Assembly: GCA_910574885.1 (NCBI GenBank)
Contig: CAJTDD010000014.1
Location: 10,304-74,303 of the forward strand
Direction of reading: 5' to 3'
Length of the DNA stretch: 64,000 nt
From: Lachnospiraceae bacterium
Lineage (GTDB): Bacteria; Bacillota; Clostridia; Lachnospirales; Lachnospiraceae
Shown: positions 29,071 to 38,924 of the stretch, one piece after another
How positions within the stretch are numbered: the first letter of the stretch is position 1
Layout: every line of letters starts with the position of its first letter
Made by a program: the position numbers and the translations under genes
Notes under the pieces: model-generated
The model's input: only the letters and a program-made list of their open reading frames with translations
Told to the model about the DNA's origin: nothing
The model's database searches: none

Positions 29071-30172
29071 TTCTGCTCCATTTCTTCATAGCTGAAATTA
29101 ACATATTTTTTTCACGTTTATCTTCCATCCATGAGCCTGAAAAATGGTGGATTGCATAAGTATGTATTGGACTTCGCTCCACCCGAAAACTATACGGGCT
29201 CATTCCGCATAAAACACGTGACGGGTATACCGCCATACCATTTATAATTTGAAATTTTCCATTACATTCCAATCCATGTCTTTTCATAATCTTTGTCTGT
29301 ATTACGGGACAGCTTGTGCGATTCCATGTTCCATCATCCTGCACGAAATCCAGATTATCGTAATACTCCCGGATTTCATGCAAAATCGGATTATGTTTTT
29401 GGGAGCCGAATCCCAGTCCATAATTTACATATTCGCTGCTTTCAAAACCGCAAAACGCTTGATTCATCAACAATTCATCGATATTTTTTGTTAATTCAAC
29501 ATCAATATCCAAATATATTCCGCCATGTTCATTTATAATGTCTATCCTGGCATAATCGGATACAAAAGCCCATTGCTCCATTTCGTATGCCTGGCTGATA
29601 TATGGAGTCTTATATACGTCATAATTCTTTTCATTCCATTCAATAATTTCATAATCTGGACAATACTCTTTCCAGCTTTTCATCCATCTCTTATAGTGAA
29701 CCGGCATCTCTTTCTTTCCAAACCAACAATAGTGAATTGTTTTGGGAATCTGGATACTGTCGCAGGCTGATAATTGGGATGGCATTTTAATGTGTAATCG
29801 GTCATAATCGTATTGTTCAATTCTTAAAACGGGATAAATATAATAATTGATATCACCTGACACATTTGATTTTTCTATCTGCTGTATGATTTCTTCAAAC
29901 GATTCCGTTGTTATTAAAATCTTGTCACTGCTTTCTATGCTTTCCACCATTTCTCTGAATGATATAAGAGCAATAGAAACGCCATTTACTACTTTTACCG
30001 AAGTTTTGACGACATCTGGATTGTTATCAACAACTGCTTTGATACTCTCTTCAAGATTATAGCCTTCAAATTCCTTCAAAAAAGCTTCAAATACCCTTCC
30101 TGCCCCAAAACAGTATATATTTTTCTCTTTTTTGCTTAATATATTAGATAATAGACCTGTAGCATATATCAT
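29042..30172 (-). CDS. GT32-type glycosyltransferase with N-terminal Rossmann-like module
   Basis: 376 aa. Residues ~15-110 hold the module (NIYCFGAGRVFEAFLKEF, VVDNN, KILITTESFEEI). From ~125 the OCH1/capsular-type GT32 domain: IPKTIHYCWFGKKEMP, SDYARIDIINEHGGIYLDID (the DxD site), IHHFSGSW near the end. GGGAG lies before the ATG. It links the sulfate import genes upstream with the glycosyltransferases downstream by only 18 nt, which argues for one transcript. Confidence 0.82.
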   Translation of the reverse strand: MIYATGLLSNILSKKEKNIYCFGAGRVFEAFLKEFEGYNLEESIKAVVDNNPDVVKTSVKVVNGVSIALISFREMVESIESSDKILITTESFEEIIQQIEKSNVSGDINYYIYPVLRIEQYDYDRLHIKMPSQLSACDSIQIPKTIHYCWFGKKEMPVHYKRWMKSWKEYCPDYEIIEWNEKNYDVYKTPYISQAYEMEQWAFVSDYARIDIINEHGGIYLDIDVELTKNIDELLMNQAFCGFESSEYVNYGLGFGSQKHNPILHEIREYYDNLDFVQDDGTWNRTSCPVIQTKIMKRHGLECNGKFQIINGMAVYPSRVLCGMSPYSFRVERSPIHTYAIHHFSGSWMEDKREKNMLISAMKKWSRNDNYIYPSL

Positions 30173-30190
30173 TATTTTCTCCCACCCACA

Positions 30191-30940
30191 TCATACTTCT
30201 GACTCTCTGATTCGCTTCCATGCCTCATATCTCTTTGTATCAACAAAATCCTTCACAAATACTGTCTTAGGATTTCGGCAGATATCTTCTGGAATTCCAA
30301 TCTGCTCTATGCTCCCCTCATTGGTTATGATGATCGTATCTGCGACCTCCATAGCCTCCTCTTGGTCATGAGTTACAAAGATGCTGGTAATCCCTACCTG
30401 CCTGATCATCTTACGAAGCCAGCTTCGCAGCTCCCGACGCACCTTTGCGTCAATTGCCGCGAAGGGTTCATCTAACAGAAGAAGCTGTGGATTGGGAGCA
30501 AGAGCCCTGGCAAATGCCACTCTCTGCCGCTGTCCACCGGACAGCTGGTGGGGATAACGATTCCCCAATTCCTGCATGGAGATCAGTTCCAAAAGATGCT
30601 CTACCCTGTCTTTAATCTCTGTCCTGCTTTTTTTCTGTACCTTCAGGCCAAAAGCAATATTTTCTGCCACCGTCATATAACGGAACAGAGCGTAATTCTG
30701 GAACACAAATCCAATCCCCCGTTTACTCCCCGGAAGGTCATTCACTCTCTTGCCATTAATCAGTATATCTCCCGAATCTGGTCGGTCTAATCCTGCAATC
30801 ATCCTCAAGATTGTGGTCTTTCCGCTTCCGCTTGGTCCAAGAAGGGCAGCCAGATGGCCCTTTTCTACCCCGAAGCTCACGTCCTTGGATGCAAGAAACC
30901 CGTCAAAAGTTTTATGGATGTGCTTCATTTCCACATACAT
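30191..30940 (-). CDS. cysA: sulfate/thiosulfate ABC transporter ATP-binding protein, short form
   Basis: 249 aa. Walker A LGPSGSGKTTI, Q-loop FVFQNYALF, signature LSGGQRQRVAFARAL, Walker B LLLLDEPFAAID, H-loop FVTHDQEEA. Typical CysA has ~350 residues with a C-terminal TOBE-like regulatory domain, missing here. The order sbp - fused permease - ATPase identifies sulfate as the substrate; molybdate is less likely since the binding protein is Sbp-like. GAGGGGG stands 9 nt before the ATG. Confidence 0.85.
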   Translation of the reverse strand: MYVEMKHIHKTFDGFLASKDVSFGVEKGHLAALLGPSGSGKTTILRMIAGLDRPDSGDILINGKRVNDLPGSKRGIGFVFQNYALFRYMTVAENIAFGLKVQKKSRTEIKDRVEHLLELISMQELGNRYPHQLSGGQRQRVAFARALAPNPQLLLLDEPFAAIDAKVRRELRSWLRKMIRQVGITSIFVTHDQEEAMEVADTIIITNEGSIEQIGIPEDICRNPKTVFVKDFVDTKRYEAWKRIRESEV

Positions 30941-30955
30941 AGCCGCTTTCCCCCT

Positions 30956-32641
30956 CTATTTTTGTTTCCATTCTACGAGATTTCTCGCGATCAGTATCAG
31001 CACTGCCATTATCACCAAAACCGACGAAACCGCAAATGCCGCAGTGGTGTTAAATTCATTGTAAAGAATCTCAACATGGAGCGGCAGCGTGTTGGTTTTT
31101 CCCCTTAAATGGCCCGAAATGACTGAGACGGCTCCAAACTCTCCCATGGAGCGCGCGGCACATAATATGATGCCGTAAATGAGCGCCCACTTTATATGAG
31201 GAAAGGTGATTCTCCAGAAAATTGTAAACCCCTTAGCTCCCATCAAACCGGCTGCTTCCTCTTCATCCTTGCCCTGTGCGTTCATCACTGGAAACAGCTC
31301 ACGGAATACAAAGGAAAATGTGACAAATATCGTGGCTAGGATGACTCCCGGCGTTGCGAATACAATTTTAATCCCATGTGCTTTCAGGAAATCCCCCATC
31401 CAGCCCATGTTTCCAAAGGTCAGGATGAAAATCAGCCCCGCTATCACAGGAGAGATTGAAAACGGAATATCAATCAGCGTAGCCAATACCTGCCGCCCCC
31501 TGAAATAAAATTTGGAAAGCAGATAAGACGCAAACAGCCCGAACACAGTATTCACAGCTACGGCGGATACCGTTGCCAGCAGTGTAAGCCGGAATGCTTT
31601 TATCGTATATTCATCCAGCACATTCTCCCGGTACACCTTCCAACCATCTCTAAAAGCGTTTGCGATGACTACAGTAAGTGGCAGAACCAACATCACAAAC
31701 AAGAATACTGCACATATGGCAATCAACAGATATTTTACAAAACGGCTTCCCTCATCTCTGTGGGGCTCTGTTACTTTTCGTAAGGAATGAATCCCACCCT
31801 GACTAAATTTCTGCATATGGAGCTGGATAGAATTGATCAGAAGCATCAACAGGAAGGACAGCGCAAGCAGCACAAGGGCAATAGCGATAGCGTCGGCATA
31901 TTTATACTGTTCCAGCTTCGTCATAATCAAAAGAGGGGCAATCTGGGTCTTATAAGGAATATTTCCTGCAATAAATACCACGCTTCCATACTCCCCAATC
32001 CCCCTGGCAAAAGCCAGTCCGAAGCCCGCAAGCAGCGCGGGAAATAATTCGGGAAGGATTACGTGGAAAAAAGTATAAATCTGTCCAGCTCCAAGCATCG
32101 CCGCCGCTTCTTCATATTGTCTGTCCAACTTCTCCAACACTGGCTGCACCGACCTCACCACAAAAGGGATTCCTACGAATATCATGGCTATCGTAATGCC
32201 GGTGCGTGTATAGGCGATCTTCACCCCCGCTTCAGCAAATAATCTTCCAATCCAACCCTGGTCTGAATATAGATGCGTCAAGGATATGCCTGCCACTGCG
32301 GTAGGGAGTGCAAACGGTAGTTCAATCAATCCGTCCATCAGCCGTTTCCCCTGAAAATCATATCGCACTAGAACCCATGCAAGAGCAAGCCCCAACACCC
32401 CGTTGACCAGCGCCGCGAAAAAAGCACAGGAAAGGCTCACTCCATAACCGGATACAACCTGACGCGAGGTAACGATTTCTATAAATTCCCGAAAATCCAG
32501 TTCTCCTGCGCTGAAAAAGATGGATGCCAGGGGAAGCAGCACCAGGCATCCTAGCATGGAGAGTGTCACGCCCATAGATATCCCAAAGCCTGGTATCACC
32601 TTGACTCCCTTTTTATTCTTCACCTTTATGATCTGCTCCAT
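30956..32641 (-). CDS. sulfate ABC transporter permease, CysT-CysW fusion
   Basis: 561 aa, about twelve hydrophobic segments in two halves. Half 1 (~15-270, CysT-like): ELPFALPTAVAGISLTHLYS and the EAA loop EEAAAMLGAGQIYTFFHVILP. Half 2 (~300-560, CysW-like): IDIPFSISPVIAGLIFILTF and EEAAGLMGAKGFTIFWRITFP. Sulfate permeases are usually two proteins; here both are in one chain, with a linker at ~275-300. It lies 9 nt after sbp and 15 nt before cysA. Confidence 0.88.
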   Translation of the reverse strand: MEQIIKVKNKKGVKVIPGFGISMGVTLSMLGCLVLLPLASIFFSAGELDFREFIEIVTSRQVVSGYGVSLSCAFFAALVNGVLGLALAWVLVRYDFQGKRLMDGLIELPFALPTAVAGISLTHLYSDQGWIGRLFAEAGVKIAYTRTGITIAMIFVGIPFVVRSVQPVLEKLDRQYEEAAAMLGAGQIYTFFHVILPELFPALLAGFGLAFARGIGEYGSVVFIAGNIPYKTQIAPLLIMTKLEQYKYADAIAIALVLLALSFLLMLLINSIQLHMQKFSQGGIHSLRKVTEPHRDEGSRFVKYLLIAICAVFLFVMLVLPLTVVIANAFRDGWKVYRENVLDEYTIKAFRLTLLATVSAVAVNTVFGLFASYLLSKFYFRGRQVLATLIDIPFSISPVIAGLIFILTFGNMGWMGDFLKAHGIKIVFATPGVILATIFVTFSFVFRELFPVMNAQGKDEEEAAGLMGAKGFTIFWRITFPHIKWALIYGIILCAARSMGEFGAVSVISGHLRGKTNTLPLHVEILYNEFNTTAAFAVSSVLVIMAVLILIARNLVEWKQK

Positions 32642-32650
32642 AACTTAAAT

Positions 32651-33691
32651 TTACTCCGTATAAATCTGGTCAAAAACCTCGCCGTCATCAAAATAATCCT
32701 TATGAGCCTGATTCCAGCCACCAAAATCATCGATTGTAACAAGATTCATATCCAAGTCGAACTGTCCAGAAAATTCCTGCAGGATCGCTTCCTTTGACGG
32801 ACGGTAATAATTCTCTCCGGCAAGTCTCTGCGCCTCATCACTGTACAGATATTCCAGATATGCCTCTGCCAGACTGGTCGTCCCATGTTCTTTTGCGTTC
32901 TGATCCACCACTGCCACGGAAGGCTGCGCAAGGATGCTGATGCTTGGAGTTACGATCTCATACTGATTTGGATATTCCTCCATGGACAGAAATGCTTCAT
33001 TCTCCCAGGCGACCAACACATCCCCTTGCCCATTTTCTACAAAGGTATTTGTCGCCCCTCTTGCACCGGAATCCAGCACCAGTACATTTTCATAGAGCTT
33101 TTTCATATATTTCATGGTCTCTTCTTTATTATTTCCGTCCTGCTCCTGCCAGTAAGCCCATGCGGCAAGGAAATTCCAACAGGCGCCGCCGGAAGTCTTG
33201 GGATTCGGGGTGATCACTTCCACGCCATCCCTGACCAGATCGTCCCAATCCCTGATATTTTTTTCATTTCCCTTCCGTACCAGAAATACGACCGTTGAGG
33301 TATATGGAGAACTGTTCTTGTCAAATTCCTCCATCCATCCGCTGTCTATCAGCCCCGCTTCCTCAATCGCCGTGATATCGTAGGCAAGGGCAAGAGTCAC
33401 CACGTCAGCTTCATTTCCCTCGATCACCGAACGGGCCTGGGAACCAGAGCCGCCATGGGACTGAGTGACCGTAATATCCTGTCCGATTTCCTCTTTCCAG
33501 TACTTACGGAAAAGTTCATTATATTTCGCATAGAACTCCCTCGTTGGATCATAGGATACATTCAAAAGTTCTATCCCTTTGCTGCTGTCTGCTGAAGATT
33601 CAGGGTTTCCTGTACAGCCTGCACATAAAATACACGCCAGTATTCCCGTCGCAGCCATTATAAAAGTTCGCTTATTTTTTTCAAATCCCAT
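32651..33691 (-). CDS. sbp: sulfate-binding lipoprotein (Sbp/CysP family)
   Basis: 346 aa. Lipoprotein signal with lipobox LCAGC at about residue 26. The mature protein follows Sbp: [40 protein letters not shown] (sulfate-binding loop), [52 protein letters not shown] precedes the ATG at a normal distance. It supplies sulfate to the CysTW/CysA importer and hence to the PAPS enzymes encoded directly upstream. Confidence 0.9.
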   Translation of the reverse strand: MGFEKNKRTFIMAATGILACILCAGCTGNPESSADSSKGIELLNVSYDPTREFYAKYNELFRKYWKEEIGQDITVTQSHGGSGSQARSVIEGNEADVVTLALAYDITAIEEAGLIDSGWMEEFDKNSSPYTSTVVFLVRKGNEKNIRDWDDLVRDGVEVITPNPKTSGGACWNFLAAWAYWQEQDGNNKEETMKYMKKLYENVLVLDSGARGATNTFVENGQGDVLVAWENEAFLSMEEYPNQYEIVTPSISILAQPSVAVVDQNAKEHGTTSLAEAYLEYLYSDEAQRLAGENYYRPSKEAILQEFSGQFDLDMNLVTIDDFGGWNQAHKDYFDDGEVFDQIYTE

Positions 33692-33727
33692 TTTCAGAAC
33701 CTCTCCACTCCTATCCGGCCGATATAT

Positions 33728-35554
33728 TTACAAATATCTTTTTATCTGGCCTAACACATGCTCCACGGCTTCTTCCAGCGTGTATTTACTGGTATCGACT
33801 TCTGCCTCAGGATAATCCGGCGCTTCATAGGGGCTTGAAATCCCTGTAAAATTAGGAATTTGCCCATCCATTGCTTTCTTGTACAATCCTTTTACATCTC
33901 TCTTCTTGCATTCCTCCAACGGAGTGCTTACATAGATTTCAATAAAATTCTCTTCCCCAATGATTCTCCTGGCGTTCTGCCGGTCGGCTCTGAACGGCGA
34001 GATAAATGCCGTGAGTACAATCAAACCTGCGTCATTCATCAGCTTTGCAACCTCTGCGGTTCTTCTGATATTTTCTATTCGGTCCTCTGGCTCAAAACCA
34101 AGGTTCTTATTCAGCCCTATCCTGATGTTGTCACCGTCAAGGAGCATAGTATATTTTCCGCTGAGATTCAGACGTTTCTCGATTTCGTTTGCCAACGCGG
34201 ATTTTCCTGATCCCGAAAGTCCGGTAAACCACAATGTTATCGGTTTCTGCCCCATCCTTTTTGCCCGGAATCTTCGTGTGATATCAAGCTTCTGCCACGT
34301 AATGTTGTCCGATCTCCTCAAAGGATGCCTTATTACGCCACAGGCAGAAGTCATATTCGTGACGCGGTCAATCAGGACAAAGCATCCCATATCCTTATGT
34401 TTTGCAAACACGCTATAAACTGTCTTCTCTGACAGACAGATATCACAGACAGCGATTTCATTCTTATGTAATTTTGAAGCAGCGATTTCTTCACCTGAAT
34501 GAATATCCACCTTGTATTTTATAGACATCACCACCGCGGGCAGTATTCTGGTTCCAAGCTTGATCAAATAATTCTTTCCCTGGACCAGTTTCGTATCATC
34601 CATCCAGAGAATCGAAGCAGTAAACATACTGCTGACCTTCAAGTCTGCATCCCTTGCCAGCACGCAGCCTCTGGATACATCAATCTCGCGGTTAAGCCGG
34701 ATTGATACGGGTTGTCCTTTTTCTGCCCTTTCCACCGGACAGTCTAAATATAATATAGATTGTACATTTGCTTTTTCCCCTCCTGGCAATACTGCAATTT
34801 CATCTCCGACCGCGATACTGCCTGATGCAATCTGTCCCTGAAATCCTCTGTATGCTGCGTTCGGCCTGCATACCTTTTGGACTGGCATAACAAATCCTTT
34901 TTCTTCTATTCCTTCTTTTATATCCACTGTTTCCAGGTACTTCAATAAAGTCTTTTTCTGATACCATGGCATATTTGCTGATTTTTTCGTAATATTATCA
35001 CCTTCTGTTGCCGATACCGGAATTACTTCTACATGTTCAAGTTCCAGGTCTGCCGCCAGCTTCTTGATATCCTTTTCTATCTTCTGGTACTTCTGCTGGC
35101 TATACTCTGCCAGATCCATCTTATTTACTGCAAACAGAAAATATTTTATCCCCATCATCGAACAGATCCTTGCATGCCGGCGAGTCTGTATCTGCAGTCC
35201 CTGCGTCGCGTCTGCAAGGATAACCGCCAGAGCTGCGAAAGAAGCCCCGACCGCCATATTCCTGGTATATTCTTCATGTCCCGGAGTATCTGCTACGATA
35301 AAGCTTCTGCAGTCTGTGGTAAAGTAACGGTAAGCAACGTCAATGGTAATTCCCTGCTCCCGTTCTGCCAGCAAACCGTCCAGCAACAGAGAATAGTCCA
35401 GTTTTCCGTCCCTGTTTCCAACTCTGCTGTCTAACTCCAATGCTTTTTCCTGATCCGTAAACAAAAGCTTCGCATCATATAACATATGTCCAATCAGGGT
35501 TGACTTCCCATCATCCACACTGCCGCAGGTAATGAATTTTAACAATCCGTCCAT
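33728..35554 (-). CDS. cysNC: sulfate adenylyltransferase GTPase subunit fused to APS kinase (CysN-CysC)
   Basis: 608 aa. The CysN half (1-~420) has the GTPase motifs CGSVDDGKST, ADTPGHEEYTRN and NKMDL. The CysC half (~430-608) has WFTGLSGSGKSALA, LLDGDNIRIGLN, FISPFRADR. With CysD it turns sulfate and ATP into APS and then PAPS, the donor for sulfotransferases. The same CysD + CysNC arrangement is NodP-NodQ in rhizobia, used to sulfate Nod factor. I chose the ATG at 35554, next to the cysD stop with GGAGGG upstream; a reading from 35644 lies inside cysD. No PAPS reductase is nearby. Confidence 0.92.
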   Translation of the reverse strand: MDGLLKFITCGSVDDGKSTLIGHMLYDAKLLFTDQEKALELDSRVGNRDGKLDYSLLLDGLLAEREQGITIDVAYRYFTTDCRSFIVADTPGHEEYTRNMAVGASFAALAVILADATQGLQIQTRRHARICSMMGIKYFLFAVNKMDLAEYSQQKYQKIEKDIKKLAADLELEHVEVIPVSATEGDNITKKSANMPWYQKKTLLKYLETVDIKEGIEEKGFVMPVQKVCRPNAAYRGFQGQIASGSIAVGDEIAVLPGGEKANVQSILYLDCPVERAEKGQPVSIRLNREIDVSRGCVLARDADLKVSSMFTASILWMDDTKLVQGKNYLIKLGTRILPAVVMSIKYKVDIHSGEEIAASKLHKNEIAVCDICLSEKTVYSVFAKHKDMGCFVLIDRVTNMTSACGVIRHPLRRSDNITWQKLDITRRFRAKRMGQKPITLWFTGLSGSGKSALANEIEKRLNLSGKYTMLLDGDNIRIGLNKNLGFEPEDRIENIRRTAEVAKLMNDAGLIVLTAFISPFRADRQNARRIIGEENFIEIYVSTPLEECKKRDVKGLYKKAMDGQIPNFTGISSPYEAPDYPEAEVDTSKYTLEEAVEHVLGQIKRYL

Positions 35555-35555
35555 T

Positions 35556-36449
35556 TTAAAAATATCCCTCCCGTTTCCGCCGTTCCATACTTCCTGCCGC
35601 CTCGTGGTCGATAACACGGCTCGTCCGTTCCGAAGAAACCGCACCCTGAGTTTCTCTCACAATCGCTTCTAACGTATCGGCAGAAGACTCCACTCCGCCA
35701 GTTAATGGATAACATCCCAGTGTTCGGAAACGTATGCTTTTATATTCTACCCTTTCTCCCGGAAACAGACGCATACGCTCGTCGTCCTTCATAATGATAT
35801 TACCGTTCCGATACACGACGGGGCGTTCCTTCGCAAAATACAACGGCACGATTTCTATCTTTTCTCTTTTAATATATTGCCAGATATCTTTTTCAGTCCA
35901 ATTAGAAAGAGGGAATACTCTTATGCTTTCGCCCTTATGTATCTGTGTGTTATATAATTTCCACATTTCCGGCCGCTGGTTCTTTGGATCCCATGCCTGT
36001 TCCTTATTTCTAAAAGAAAAAATACGTTCTTTTGCCCTGGACTTTTCTTCGTCGCGGCGTCCGCCTCCAAATGCAGCTGTAAAACCATAGCTTGATAATG
36101 CCTGCTTCAAAGCCTGTGTCTTCATGATATCTGTATAAGCTGAACCATGGTCAAATGGATTAATCCCTTTTTTTACTCCTTCCTCATTGGTATAAACCAA
36201 CATTTCAATCTTTTTTTCTTTTGCGATACGATCGCGGAATTCTATCATTTCTTTGAATTTCCATGTAGTATCAATATGTAAAAAAGGGAATGGCGGCTTT
36301 TCAGGATAGAATGCTTTCATTGCAAGATGCAGCATAACGGAACTGTCTTTCCCAATAGAATATAGCATAACCGGATTATCACATTCCGCCGCTACCTCAC
36401 GGATAATATAGACCGCTTCTGCTTCAAGAGTATCCAGATGATCACCCAT
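35556..36449 (-). CDS. cysD: sulfate adenylyltransferase subunit 2
   Basis: 297 aa, ATP-PPase fold. [17 protein letters not shown] is the family N-terminus, [19 protein letters not shown] the PP-loop, [18 protein letters not shown] and [16 protein letters not shown] the conserved core, [20 protein letters not shown] the C-terminus. It forms APS with CysN. Full length. Start at 36449 has GGAG 9 nt upstream and lies 1 nt after the sulfotransferase stop, so these genes are tightly coupled. Confidence 0.92.
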   Translation of the reverse strand: MGDHLDTLEAEAVYIIREVAAECDNPVMLYSIGKDSSVMLHLAMKAFYPEKPPFPFLHIDTTWKFKEMIEFRDRIAKEKKIEMLVYTNEEGVKKGINPFDHGSAYTDIMKTQALKQALSSYGFTAAFGGGRRDEEKSRAKERIFSFRNKEQAWDPKNQRPEMWKLYNTQIHKGESIRVFPLSNWTEKDIWQYIKREKIEIVPLYFAKERPVVYRNGNIIMKDDERMRLFPGERVEYKSIRFRTLGCYPLTGGVESSADTLEAIVRETQGAVSSERTSRVIDHEAAGSMERRKREGYF

Positions 36450-36450
36450 A

Positions 36451-37782
36451 TTATTTATCTCCATTCTCTATGTTATTCTTCCATTCTTTCAGAAAACTAC
36501 TTTTTTCTTCTCCGGTATAGAAATAATCCATTTTAGAGTTTTCTTCATAATAATGTTTTACATATCTCTCTGGCAGCAGTACTTCTTTTCGGAACTGCGC
36601 ATATGCCAGGCCGTACCATTTTTGCTTCGCTACATTTGCATTCACAGCCGGAAGGTTTGGGACTCCTGCAAACTCACTGATCTTGTCCATGATTTCTTCC
36701 ATTTTTTCTACTTTATACAGAAATAATTCCACATTTTCCTTTTTTATGATTGTATATCCTTTCTCCCTGTCAAAAGGATATTGATATACATCAATTCCCA
36801 AATGTTTTTTTATCTGTTCGTCAAACCACTCAAATTCGTCATTCCATGTATAGGGCATTGAATCACCAAGAATTTTCTTTGTATATGTACTTCCCTTTAG
36901 TATGAAGTCAATGAATTTTTCATACATCATTTGAAAATCATTCCCTAATATCGGCATCCACATAATATGGCGTACATCTTCAGTAAAAGCTTGCCAAAAT
37001 GCAGAATAATCTCTATTCAATGGTTCCCGTACCATTGTTATTATTTTTGCAGCTGATTTTTTCTGAATTATTTTCTCCCAAACCTCTCTATATTGTTCTC
37101 CGATAATATGATCAGGATATTCCAAATAATGCATACTGATAATTGGAATGTCTTTTCTTTTTAATCTGGCTGCCAGAGAAGTCGAGGCTGTTTTACCGGG
37201 CTGTATAAGCCATATCGCACTATCAGGAGTTGTTATTAAATTACGTGCTATATCAAGTCCAAGATTAATATATTGATTTTTTCTTAATCTGTTCTCTATT
37301 TGCATATGAGAATAATATTTTGAATCAATTCCATAAATAATTTCAGCATTGATTTGCAAAGCTGTTTTTATCCCCCAGTAAGTAATTATTCTCATAGTAT
37401 TCAATTCCATATATTCCAATAAATCACATAATTCCTGAGGATTTAAGATACATGCAATTATATATGTTGTATTATTGGTTTTATTGATATTATTTTTTAG
37501 GTCAAACGGTGAAATGATTTTTATATTATCTATAGTTTCTCCCCACTTTTTCATATCCATATCACAGAAAGCTTCTACTTTTATTTTTGCATCTTGCAGA
37601 CTTTTTACAATTTCTTTTCCCTTCTCCGCCGCTCCATATAATATAATTCCTGACGCTTCTTTCAGCAGGAAAATATTCTTACAAATTTCTAAATCCCATA
37701 CATTATTAGACGAAGTCCACCCGCCCGAAGGGCATGCATTACGGTGTGCCCTTGGGTATACTTTCCTATCACTCTGTTCCAT
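36451..37782 (-). CDS. putative sulfotransferase with Rossmann-like module
   Basis: 443 aa. Module at ~38-145: [28 protein letters not shown]. From ~160: [17 protein letters not shown] fits the 5'-phosphosulfate loop of the PAPS site and [17 protein letters not shown] the 3'-phosphate motif. The C-terminus ([25 protein letters not shown]) recalls the NKWYS capsular-synthesis family, which is related to sulfotransferases. There is no DxD glycosyltransferase site. It directly precedes cysD, so PAPS would be made by its operon partners. The acceptor is unknown, probably a sugar of the locus glycan. Confidence 0.7.
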   Translation of the reverse strand: MEQSDRKVYPRAHRNACPSGGWTSSNNVWDLEICKNIFLLKEASGIILYGAAEKGKEIVKSLQDAKIKVEAFCDMDMKKWGETIDNIKIISPFDLKNNINKTNNTTYIIACILNPQELCDLLEYMELNTMRIITYWGIKTALQINAEIIYGIDSKYYSHMQIENRLRKNQYINLGLDIARNLITTPDSAIWLIQPGKTASTSLAARLKRKDIPIISMHYLEYPDHIIGEQYREVWEKIIQKKSAAKIITMVREPLNRDYSAFWQAFTEDVRHIMWMPILGNDFQMMYEKFIDFILKGSTYTKKILGDSMPYTWNDEFEWFDEQIKKHLGIDVYQYPFDREKGYTIIKKENVELFLYKVEKMEEIMDKISEFAGVPNLPAVNANVAKQKWYGLAYAQFRKEVLLPERYVKHYYEENSKMDYFYTGEEKSSFLKEWKNNIENGDK

Positions 37783-37810
37783 ATTAATTCCTCACTTTTT
37801 TGTAATTGTC

Positions 37811-38893
37811 CTATTTTAAACTATTAGATATTGTATTAAAAATCAATTGTCCGATCTCCGTATTCTTTTTTTCATTAAGCAATGAAATTTTTGAGATTTC
37901 AGAAAATGCTTTTATAAACAAAGATTTGGGAATATATAATTGTTTTATGCTTTTTTTGGATAAATCAGCAATTTTAATTGTTTTATTATCATCTGTAAAG
38001 ATAACTGCACAGTCTTGGATAAAATATAAAAATATGTTCTTTTGCTCTTTTGTGTGATGTGAATCAGGTTCTAATATTATCATTTTTCCATCTTTAAAGG
38101 TTATACACCAAGAACCCAAGATGTCTTTAAAATATTCCATTCTCTCTTTAATATCAGGAAATAGCCCTGTCCGTCCCTCTATCTCTTTTTTTCTTGGATT
38201 CCAACAAATTAATTCGCTTCCTGCCTCTTTCCTATTATGAATCAAAATAGAATTTCCTTCCTTTTTCATTCCAAAAAGCTCCCCTGCAACATCTAGCTGG
38301 TACACATTTTGTAATTTCATATCAGAGAGATTAATAGAAAAAATGATATCCTGCACATCACATTTTACTAAGCAATATAAGGTATGATTTATAATACAGG
38401 CGCTGTCTCGTCTTATAAAAGAAAACTTTAAATTTAACGCCTGGAGATTTTCCTGCAAATCCTTTCCCCATTGATCATAATATACGGTTCTTTTTGTCAA
38501 TTTGTCGAATACCAACAAACTTTCTTCTAAATCTATCGGTACAAAAATAAAGTTATTCACATCATTAAGTACAGATGCGGTTCTATAATGATTCTGTTTC
38601 ATTTTTTGCTCAGGAAAATCCACTTCTTCATACGTATTAGAGATGAAATGATAAATTAATAGTTTTAATTTTTCCGGCACAACTAAATATAACGTTTGTT
38701 TCTTCTCTTCCAGAGAAAAAAATAACTGCTTAGAGGCCCGACAGTATTCGGGCAAAACACATTCTATATTCCATTCTTCCTTTTTCAAATCATATGCTGC
38801 CAAAATACCGTATTCTTTTGGTATTATAAAGACTTTACTTTCTCTTTTGATAGCGAGTAAGAGTTTTTTTTCACTTGCTAAATTAATCTCCAT
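37811..38893 (-). CDS. beta-propeller-like protein of unknown function
   Basis: 360 aa, not assigned to a family. It is rich in beta strands with a repeating rhythm of hydrophobic strand, turn, hydrophobic strand (KVFIIPKEYGILAAYDL, QTLYLVVPEKLKLLIY, NFIFVPIDLEESLLVFD, SILIHNRKEAGSELICW), which fits a six- or seven-bladed propeller of roughly 50 residues per blade. No signal peptide or membrane segment. Lying between two sulfotransferase genes in one operon, it could scaffold them or bind the acceptor. This is inference. GAGGTG lies upstream of the ATG. Confidence 0.6.
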   Translation of the reverse strand: MEINLASEKKLLLAIKRESKVFIIPKEYGILAAYDLKKEEWNIECVLPEYCRASKQLFFSLEEKKQTLYLVVPEKLKLLIYHFISNTYEEVDFPEQKMKQNHYRTASVLNDVNNFIFVPIDLEESLLVFDKLTKRTVYYDQWGKDLQENLQALNLKFSFIRRDSACIINHTLYCLVKCDVQDIIFSINLSDMKLQNVYQLDVAGELFGMKKEGNSILIHNRKEAGSELICWNPRKKEIEGRTGLFPDIKERMEYFKDILGSWCITFKDGKMIILEPDSHHTKEQKNIFLYFIQDCAVIFTDDNKTIKIADLSKKSIKQLYIPKSLFIKAFSEISKISLLNEKKNTEIGQLIFNTISNSLK

Positions 38894-38924
38894 AAAATTT
38901 CACCTCAAAAGCCCAATCAATAGA

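Noticed and set aside
33728..36449. sulfate genes as part of cysteine biosynthesis
   Set aside because: No PAPS reductase, sulfite reductase or cysteine synthase in the array, while two sulfotransferases are directly coupled.
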